NCBI GenBank assembly: GCA_037447655.1
Contig: JBBHKE010001960.1
Coordinates: 1 to 64,000, forward strand
Length of the DNA stretch: 64,000 bases
DNA from: Zygnema cylindricum
Lineage: Eukaryota > Streptophyta > Zygnematophyceae > Zygnematales > Zygnemataceae
Direction of reading: 5' to 3'
A program made the translations under genes and the position numbers. The notes under the pieces were generated by a model that searched no databases, was not told the origin of the DNA, and saw only the letters and a program-made list of their open reading frames with translations. How positions within the stretch are numbered: the first letter of the stretch is position 1; the number at the start of each line of letters is the position of its first letter. Positions 55,991 to 64,000 of the stretch are shown one piece after another.

Positions 55991-56760
55991 CTGCTCAAAG
56001 AAACTGTAATTATTAGTTCTTTTGACAAAGGATTACATCCAGGTTCAAGGTTAATAACATGTTCTACATCTCGGGAACGTGGCCTTCCTAAGGGTAAATC
56101 ACTTCGGAAAACATTGCGGAATTCAAAAGTCAAATCTTTAACAACACTATCAGATGTATTAATGTCCGTTTCAAAATCAGATTTAAGTTTTTTAAGATAT
56201 GTAGTGGTGTCAAATTTAGGAATGACATCAATGTTAGTGTTTTTTCCACCTTTTTCAATAATAACTGACTCAGTTACTAATAACAAGAAAGCATGATTTG
56301 TTTTATCTTTTAAATGCTTTTTAAATTGTTAAGCTAAAATCAAACCTTCTATTTCAACTTTGTTTATGTTATTTATATGATTCCTATACATTTTCTTTGA
56401 AAGAAATACTTACAAAACCTTCTAACCATTTTCAGACTTCACTTTTACGGTATTAGTTTCCCAATTAATTTAAGAGTTATGTTAGGTTAACGAAGGTTTT
56501 CCCAGTATTAGCTCTTCATTCCCCAAATTGAATATTTCACACACAACTTTCATTTTATGACCCTATATATCAACTTATATTGTGTCAGTTTGTAAGTCTA
56601 ATGTGGACTTATTACCATTTGCCACCTGAAAGGAATTTTATTTTCCTCTACAAACTTATGTAAAATAAAATTATGTGTAGCACAAGAATCAACCATTACA
56701 CTTAATGGTTTGCCTTCAATAAAGACTCGAATATGATGAACTAGTGTCATCCTTAGTTAA
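55981..56760 (-). pseudogene. Gypsy D protease and linker
   Basis: Active site reads MVDSCATHNFI (DSG changed to DSC) near 56680-56700. Linker frame 55981-56286 holds KLKSDFETDINTSDSVVKDL and DVEHVINLEPGCNPL. Confidence 0.75.
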
Positions 56761-56879
56761 ATGTCCTAACATAGGTCTATTGTTAACAATTTTATCAAAA
56801 ATATTCTTCAAACTACGTAGTGTAGTCAAAACCATAACGAATTCAGCTATCATAGCTTTTCCTTTCATTAACTTGCCCT

Positions 56880-58261
56880 CCAGAGTTAACTCTTTAGCTT
56901 TTGGATCTAGTTAAATCAACTAAAGACTTTTAGCTAGTCCTTTCCGTTTCCCCCTTCTAGGGTTTTTTGCTTTGCTAGGTATAATGCAATATTTTCGTGA
57001 AAACCTTCATAGACATTGACCGTTTTGAGAGAATCTTTATATGTACTGTCCTTAGCGTAATGATCTGGACCTCTGCATTAGAAAACAAATGACTTTCTTT
57101 ATTGGTTTTTTGCACTCATTACTGAAATGTTCTTTCTCTCCACAATTATAACAGCTAATCTTCTTCAATTCTGCACACTCAAATGCTCTATGACCTCTTT
57201 TCTTACAGATAGTGCACATGGGTATGGTAAGAGTAGGTTTATGAGCATTAATGCTCGCTTTCGGACTCTTGATGTACCCTGCTCTATTGTTTTATTAGTT
57301 TCTTGTATTAACACCTTGTCCACCTCTTTGATTTTACCCCCTATCATTTCCCCTGAAGATATTCTGCCAATTTACCAGACCCGCGTTTCAACCTTCTTCT
57401 ACAAATTTATTCTCACCCCACTCTAATACCCCAAATTACCCTTGAGTGATCAAGTTTCCAGATTATTCCCCAACTGATTCTCTAATTCGAATGAGTTATC
57501 TTGTAAATCATTCAAATTAATAATTTTTTGTTGTTCAATTTTGATTTTAGTATAGGATTCAGATAGTTCAAAAATTCCAACTTAACCATTTCATCAGTCA
57601 AACCTATGACATGAATGTTATATGAGTCAAATTCCACAATATAATCCTTTACAGATCCAGTCTGCTTATAGTTGAGCCACTTTTCTTCCAATCTGGATTT
57701 ACATGTGACATACAACTAAAGCGATTTAATCGCAGATTTAAAATCTTCCCAGTCAACATTACTTGGAATCAAATTAGACTTTCTCAGAGTGTAATACCAA
57801 ATTTGAGCATCACCATTCAGAGAACAAACAAAAAAAGAACTGTAATCATCAGGATACGAATTCCTAGATTCCAAATAATATTCTATGTGAAATATCCACG
57901 CATCGAACTCATCAATCTTCTTACCATCAAAGGTTGGTGCCTCACTTATAGACAATTTCATATCTCTTACCTTATTAGGTTTATCATGATCATCCTCTCT
58001 AAAATTGGCAATTTTTTTACTACTCTCACCTTTTTGGTCATTCACCTCATTGTTGATCTGAATTAAGTTAATGAGTTTATCTAATTTATCATTTGAAAGC
58101 TTTCTATTTTCTCTAACAACTTTCAATTCACTTTTCAATTCAGAAATTGTTTCATCCACAACAGTAACATGGTTTTTTAATATTTTGACCAATTTCACAC
58201 TACCTTTCTTCAAAACATTCAAGGCATTCCCCATTTAACGTTTTCATGTAGAATTTCCCAT
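56880..58261 (-). pseudogene. Gypsy D gag with CCHC knuckles, broken
   Basis: Start ATG at 58259-58261 by homology, followed by a stop within a few codons; the long frame resumes at 58234 (MGNALNVLKKGSVKLV). Gag domain SISEAPTFDGKKIDEFDAWI and LESRNSYPDDYSSFF. Knuckles near 57050-57215: a CTICKKRGHRAFEC-type first, CYNCGE in a broken second, DHYAKD in the third. Confidence 0.8.
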
Positions 58262-58658
58262 TATCACACAATGAAATCAAACAAAAAAAAAGATAAAATA
58301 TAATCTCTGAAATAAATTTGCTGCAAATTTAAAGTCTAGAGATTGCTCCAATCCAAGACTTCTTCTGCTTAACAAATCATTTGAAAAAGATCAAAATCAG
58401 AGAAATTACAATAATTGTAATTGTAGTGAGATTCAGCGGTGGCTACACTGCCCACCCCTCATGAGTTATAGGAACTAAGCACGCCCCATATTGAACCATC
58501 AGTTCTTAGCAGTGCGGTCACTTAATTTCTCTCCAATCCCTTACCACTTCACATTGTGGCTCCACCTACACGGGTCAGAGCACCCTCAACTGTCACGATA
58601 GTCGATTTTCAAGTGAGGAAGCTTCTCTCTGGCTTTTAACCAAATCTTGAATACCATA
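58262..58658 (-). other. Gypsy D leader and decayed primer-binding site
   Basis: Shorter than in A-C, with about 300 bp missing around 58400-58430. Primer-binding site at 58639-58657 reads TGGTATTCAAGATTTGGTT, several changes from the family's TGGTATCAAAGC. Confidence 0.6.
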
Positions 58659-59626
58659 TGAAACAAGATTTCCTACCTCTCATAAAATCCCATTATTAGA
58701 ACCAATTTCAACCATACATTCTATACATTGAAATACACACATTTCCATTGGACAACACTGACATAAGGATCAACTTTTAATTATAAGATGCTTCAGACCC
58801 CATGACATTCAGCTTGGTCTCTTGCCCTCTTGGCTCAACCGTTCCTTTAAAGTATTTTCCACTACTTTCAACTCTTAAATAATTCTATCTCTTAACTACA
58901 AAAACACTACTTAGTTAGTAAGAGATTTTCGTGCAAAATGCCATTGCTCCAATTTGGTATTATTCGCTCAAGACCAGGATCGTCAACAATTTCCACAAAC
59001 CTTTCCAAACGAAAAGATGCTCACTTTTCTTTTTGAATTTACCATTTATTCATCATCACCTTGGACCAGCCAAGCCAGAGTTAACGCTCCGTTGAATAGG
59101 CTTTTACCTGGGCCGATCATTGATCATGTAGAACTTAGACTGACCAATTCAAAAACGTGCGAAATTTCAGACTAACCACGTATTATTTTTTACCAATCAA
59201 ATGCTACCTTTCACTACGTAACATTTACATGCAAAAGTGCGTGCAAATTAATACGCGACTTCACACGTTCGTGTGTCACAAATTTCACACGCAAAGCTAC
59301 GTACATAACTTACCAAATTTGCCTTATGGCGTTTCGTACTACAAATCGTACGAAACGAAACATCATTCGTACCACACAACTAAAAGTAATTTATTAAACG
59401 TACGACGGAAATTTCGTTACTAATTTAACCTTTTACTTGCTATGACGAATACTCATTTGTTATTTTGACCTCGCGATGTTGCATAAATACACCAATCGCT
59501 ATAACTTTTAAAATACAACTCCAAATCGTGCGATTCTTTCACGGACGTCTACCAAATTCACAATTCTATATTTATAACACTTGAATACCTATTTACGAAA
59601 AAGTTTGAACCCCTATTATTGTTACA
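58659..59626 (-). repeat. Gypsy D 5' LTR
   Basis: 968 bp, TGAAACAAGATTTCC to ATTGTTACA. Confidence 0.87.
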
Positions 59627-60444
59627 CAACATCAACAAAATTTCCCAATCTAAAGGTAAAGCTAAACTAATAAATGATATCATCAAAGAAGACACTACTA
59701 AAATGTTAGAAGTTGTTTATATATTGCTAATTTTACTAAGAGTCTGTTTTCTACAAATTAGTATCAAAAAATGATTCAAAATTTTCATACAAAATGAAAG
59801 TTAGGCTCCAAGCAAAAGACCAAATGTAGGAGTCGAGTGAGCTAACATTGTGTATTATTTCTTTATCAGGTATAATAGAAGACAAAATGCTTTTTTTGTG
59901 GGTCACACAAACCTTGACAAATTTGATCGCATGGTGGAAGTTAACATGGTAAATATAATCTAATATCTTAAAGAGAAACAGACATATGTATACGATCAAT
60001 ATGCATTAAAAAACATTTATAGACAACCCTTTTCTAAAGAATGGGCCACTACATCCGATCGAGTACCTGGACTAGTTCACATTAATGTACGTCAGGAAAA
60101 AATAAAAAGATCACATAAAATAAAAGATATATGGTGGCTATCACAAATGAATCGTTAGAATACACAATATTTTTTTTGCATGAAGATTAAAAATAAAATG
60201 TTTTTTTTTTTTTAATAACTTAAAACAAAGCAAAACAAATCCATGGGAAACTTATACTTAAAACGAGATTCGACAATTAGGGCATGCAAAACATTTTTAT
60301 GAATGATTTTAAAAATATAGATTCACCACCTACTCACGATACCGTATTCACAAAAGCAAAAAAAAGTGGTGGTGGACTTCATCTAACTCTTAATTAGTGT
60401 GGAAGAAGCACACTTTTATACTTTGTATAGTTGTTCACGTGAAG
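59627..60444. other. Spacer between gypsy D and E
   Basis: AT-rich. Apart from the copia integrase relic at 59890-60190 nothing is recognised. Confidence 0.5.
59890..60190 (+). pseudogene. Ty1/copia integrase relic, heavily decayed
   Basis: One frame reads VGHTNLDKFDRMVEVNMVN, stop, then TYVYDQYALKNIYRQPFSKE and WATTSDRVPGLVHINV. This follows the copia GAG-pre-integrase pattern (HxxxGHxNxxxL..M......C..C..GK..R.PF.K...a...LvHxDv). The two finger Cys are Tyr (TGT to TAT) and the catalytic Asp of LVHxDV is Asn. A second frame further on gives YMVAITNESLEYTIFFL, resembling the YxxVIxDDxSRYTWVxFL block. Not obviously the same family as the other copias here. Confidence 0.6.
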
Positions 60445-61412
60445 TGTAACAAGATCTCCTACCTCTCAGAAAATCCCATTACTACTCACAATCCCAACAA
60501 CACATTCCACACATTGGAAAATACACATCCACATTAGACCACACTCACATAAAGATAAACTTTAAATTAGAATAAGCTTTTGTCCACATAACATTAGCTT
60601 AGTCTCTTGCCCTCATAGCTCAACCCTTCTGATTAAAGTGTTTTCCACTACTCTCCACTCTTAATAATTCTTTCTCTTAACTACTAAAACACTATTTAGT
60701 TAGTAATAGATTTCAATGCAAAAATGCCTTTTCTCCAATTTGGTATTAATCGCTCGAACCAAGATCAACCGGAATTTCCACATACTTTTCCAAAAGAAAA
60801 GATATCTACTCTCCTCTTACACTTCACTATTTTTCCATCATCGCCCTGGACTCGCCAAGCCAGAGTAAACTCTCCGTTTTAACAGGCTTTTACCTAGGCC
60901 AATCATTGACCAGCAAAGACTCAGACAGACCAATGCAAAACCGTGCGAAATCTCTTACTAACTACTTAGCACTTTACTAACCAATCAAACATTACGTTTC
61001 ACTACGTAATATTTACGTTCAAAAGTGCGCGCCAAACGAAACGCGACTTCGCACGATCGTGCGTAACAAATTTCGCACGCGGAACTTCCTACGAAATTCC
61101 TTTAAGTAAAAGTGACGTTTCGTACTAAAATTTGTACGAAACGAACCACCGTGCATACTAAAGGTTTCGTTAAAACTTTATGAAACGTACACTCATTATT
61201 TCGGTACTAATTTGACCCTTAACCCGTTTCAATGATACCCACTTGTTAATTAGACCCCACGATGTCACCTAAATACACCCATCGCTATAACTTTTAAAAT
61301 ATAACTCCAAATAGCGTGATTCTTTCGCGGACGTCTACCAAATTTAGTTCTCTATAATCATAATATCGAAATACCCCTTTATAAACAAGTTCGATCAGCT
61401 ATTACTGTTACA
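60445..61412 (-). repeat. Gypsy E 3' LTR
   Basis: 968 bp, TGTAACAAGATCTCC to ACTGTTACA, close to the C LTRs. The outer flank 60440-60444 is TGAAG; its partner is not in the window. Confidence 0.9.
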
Positions 61413-61460
61413 TCATCCCCTCTTTATTTTTAACTCACCTTAGTTAAACACCTTTAATTC

Positions 61461-61955
61461 TCAAGACGAGACTTCTATATTATTATCCCTCCAATACCTC
61501 TGTAAAAACTTAGAATTTTAATCCTCTAAAGTCAACTCATCCTCAGGCCTTCCTAGATAATGCACTTACCAGAATATAGTATCGCCGACCTTGAACCGTT
61601 GACCAACCCAATCTATTATCCATCTGTGGACTTGACGTTCTATAATTATTGAGGGATCCAATTCCAATTCTCCTTCAGTTGGTCGAAGATTTGCTGGTTT
61701 CAATTGGTTGATGTGTATCATATGATGAATTTTTGTTGAAGGTGGAAAGTCCAATTTGGCAGCAACTGACGATATCATCTCGATTACAGTAAAAAGTCCA
61801 ATGTATTTAGGAGCATATTTCCCCCTAGGATCCGATTGTCCCTCAATCTTGCACCTGTAATGAGTTGTAGAAAGCCAAACCTTGTCACTTGTGTGCAACA
61901 CCCAATCACCCGGTTTGCGGTTAACATTTAATTCTTGCCTCCTTTGTGCCTCCAC
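61461..61955 (-). pseudogene. Gypsy E GPF module and chromodomain-like tail
   Basis: LSTTHYRCKIEGQSDPRGK, KYIGLFTVIEM (GPF as GLF), HINQLKPANLRPTEGELELD, WIIDWVGQRFKVGDTIFW, then a stop replaces Gln in WQVHYLGRP. The tail continues to a TGA at 61461-61463. Confidence 0.82.
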
Positions 61956-62003
61956 TAATGCATCCCGGACAGTTTTCCAAACTATTTGAACGTATTCCCA
62001 AAA

Positions 62004-62945
62004 CTATGTTCCAGAACCTCTATTCTCTTGAGTGACCATTGTTATTAAGTCTAATGCTTCTCTAGGTTGGTATCCGTATGCAACTTTAAATGGTGAGAAT
62101 CCTGTACTAGCATGTTTACATGAATTGTATGCAAATTCCATTAATGGCAATTTAGATTCCCATGTGTTTTGAACTCCACTGCAAACAGTCCTAAGCATTT
62201 CCTCTAGTGTACGGTTCATCCTTTCTGTTTGTCCATCTGTTTGAGGATGATAAAGGGTACTCATTTTCAATTCAGAGCCTAAATTTTGCTGTAATTTTTT
62301 TCAAAAGGCAAACGTAAATTTAGAATCTTTATCACTGACTATAGATAGAGGGACTCCATGATGTTTGACCACGTTGTCAAAATATAACTTTGCAATATCT
62401 ACAACCGAATGAGTGGATTTGCAAGGGGTAAACATTGCCATTTTACTGAACCTATCGACTACGACCATGATAGTGTCATTCGTTTTAGATGTAGCAGGCA
62501 ACCTGACAAAAAAATCCATACTGACACATTCCCACGGTCTTTCGGGGATATCCAAAGGTTTTAAGAGACCTTTAGGTTTTTGGGTAATGGGTTAACTCTG
62601 TTGGCAAATGACACAACTTTCCACGTGTATTCACACCTTCTTTGCCATGCTAGGCCAAATCAATCTACTTTGCAATCGACTAAGAGTTTTATCTCGACCT
62701 AGATGTCCTAAATGCTCATGAGCTTCCCGTAAAATTTGTTTTCTTAAGTCTCTCACTTTAGGAATGCATAATCTATCCCCAATTTGCAAATACAGTAAAC
62801 CATCCTCTAGTCTAAAGTTTTTGACATGCCTCTCATTCAATGGGTCAGAATTCCCTCCCGGAATATTCTTGCAAATCACAACAAAATAAGGATCTTTATC
62901 ATAACCATTTCTAACTGTATCTAAAAACAATTTTTCTTTAACCAT
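62004..62945 (-). pseudogene. Gypsy E integrase, three fragments
   Basis: Finger: REAHEHLGHLGRDKTLSRLQ, LIWPSMAKKV, then a frameshift before CHLPTE-type Cys residues. Core: ECVSMDFFVRLPATSKTND with the first Asp, KHHGVPLSIVSDKDSKFTFA with the second, MSTLYHPQTDGQTERMNRTL plus EEMLR with the Glu. Only a few point changes separate the fragments. Confidence 0.88.
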
Positions 62946-64000
62946 AACACTTATTTGAAATACATCTACTTAAAGGATTTGGGACTACATTTGTCTTCCC
63001 AAGAATATGTTTGACATTAAATTTGAAATATGATAATTTCTGCATCCACCTAACTTGTCTGCCAGTCATAATCTGCGCATCAATTAATCTTTGTAAATAA
63101 GAGAGTGCTTTATTATCACAGTGAACAGTAAATTTTTTATTATGCAAATAACAATGCCATTTAACCAATACATGTACAATTGCAAGTAATTCCTTTTCTT
63201 GTGCTGTATAGTTCTTTTCAGCATCATTGAATTTTATGGACTCAAAAGCAATAGGATGAAAGTGTTTGCCGACTTTTAGACTTATGACTGCACCGAGACC
63301 TTTATCAGATGCATCTGTAGTGATCAGAACTTCAAATTCCTCGGCAAGGTCAAGATACACAAGTGTAGGGGTAGAGGTCAACTTCCGTGTTAATTCCTCG
63401 AATGCTCCCTCCTGATCAGCTCCCCATACAAACGTCTCCTTCTCCCGAAATAAATTCGTCAAAGGTGCGGCGATCATACTGAAATTCTTGATAAATTTCC
63501 TGTAATGAGTGGCCAATCCCAAAAACGATCTAACCTCTAAGACATTAGTAGGTTGTTTCCAATTTTGGATTGCTAAAATTTTAGATGGATCTGTTTTAAC
63601 ACCTTCCCCAGTAACTATATGTCCCAAAAATAATTGTTCACTTTTAAGAAAACTTGATTTTGACAATTTTCCGTATAATTTTTATTCTCTTAACCTTTCC
63701 AACACTCTTTTTAAATGAAGTACATGTTGTTCTTTAGATTCACTATAAACTAAAATATCATCTATAAACACGTAGACAAACTCATCTATGTAATCTGAAA
63801 AGGTTTGGTTCATTAATCTTTGGTAAGTAGGCGGTGCATTCGTTAAGCCGAATGGCATCACTATCCATTCGAAATGACCCACCCTAGTCCTAAAAGCAGT
63901 TTTATCAACATCTTCAATTCTAATTGCCACCTGATTAATGCCACTACGCTGGTCAATCAACGAAAATACTTTAGCACCCTTTAAAATATCTATCAAATCA
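62938..64000 (-). pseudogene. Gypsy E RT and RNase H, near-continuous
   Basis: RT (63682 to the edge): [40 protein letters not shown] and [13 protein letters not shown] with FIDD at 63757-63768. One frameshift or stop near 63670-63685, then [53 protein letters not shown] (RNase H Asp), [11 protein letters not shown] (Glu), [11 protein letters not shown] and VKHILGKTNVVPNPLSR. Confidence 0.9.

Larger units (their letters stand above)
51727..59626 (-). mobile_element. Ty3/gypsy element D, two LTRs, inactive
   Basis: 3' LTR 51727-53248 (with a MITE inside), integrase tail, integrase, RNase H, RT, protease, gag, short leader, decayed primer-binding site and 5' LTR 58659-59626, reading right to left. 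RT core is present. Every frame is broken. The LTRs and proteins are more diverged from A, B, C and E than those are from each other, so D is an older or separate subfamily. Flanking 5-mers AAATA and CAACA agree at only 3 of 5. Confidence 0.9.
60445..64000 (-). mobile_element. Ty3/gypsy element E, 3' part, cut by window end
   Basis: 3' LTR 60445-61412, polypurine tract, chromodomain-like tail, integrase, RNase H and RT to the window edge. It has the fewest stops of the five gypsy copies; RT/RNase H is open for 242 codons (62938-63666), and all three integrase acidic residues are readable. The 5' part is outside the window, so autonomy cannot be judged. Confidence 0.92.

Overview
The window is repeat-rich, AT-rich nuclear DNA, most likely from a land plant or a close streptophyte relative. 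The evidence is nested Ty3/gypsy elements of chromovirus type and Ty1/copia elements, primer-binding sites matching plant initiator-Met tRNA, hAT-type and TA-flanked MITEs, and large spacers without genes. The species cannot be named from the sequence. No intact host gene, rRNA or tRNA gene was found. Almost every coding stretch is a retrotransposon open reading frame broken by stops and frameshifts. A 10-N assembly gap lies at 49509-49518.

Layout: (1) 1-7244, the gag/protease end of a minus-strand copia relic fused to minus-strand gypsy element A. (2) 7245-10080, the remaining edge of a hAT-like MITE, a flank duplicated at 27465-28930, and a small repeat shared with 44300-44691. (3) 10080-17872, a second copy of the copia-gypsy fusion (copia relic plus gypsy element B). 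(4) 17873-25631, two partial plus-strand copia elements, each with one LTR, separated by an inverted protease fragment; a TA-flanked MITE sits in the integrase of the second. (5) 25713-27562, a hAT-like MITE split by a gypsy solo LTR with a near-perfect 5-bp target duplication. (6) 29053-36820, a two-LTR gypsy element C on the plus strand. (7) 36821-43411, clusters of MITEs sharing tips of the TACACCG type, a low-copy stretch, purine-rich DNA and an 18-bp-unit minisatellite at 40400-41480. (8) 43516-50690, three copies of an unrecognised element of roughly 0.9-1.4 kb, one inverted relative to the other two, plus a pyrimidine-rich tract and the gap. (9) 50879-51246, a hAT-like MITE with an 8-bp target duplication. 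(10) 51727-59626, two-LTR gypsy element D on the minus strand, with a 557-bp MITE in its left LTR. (11) 59627-60444, a spacer holding a very decayed copia integrase relic. (12) 60445-64000, minus-strand gypsy element E, the best preserved, cut by the window end.

The gypsy elements share one plan: gag with three CCHC knuckles, protease, RT, RNase H, integrase with an HHCC finger and GPF module, then a C-terminal tail that resembles a divergent chromodomain. A and B share an RT-core deletion, a protease nonsense mutation and a copia/gypsy junction. They are therefore copies of one rearranged ancestor, not independent insertions. Element A and the solo LTR at 26471-27464 share the same insertion point and flank, so they look like two states of one insertion after a segmental duplication.
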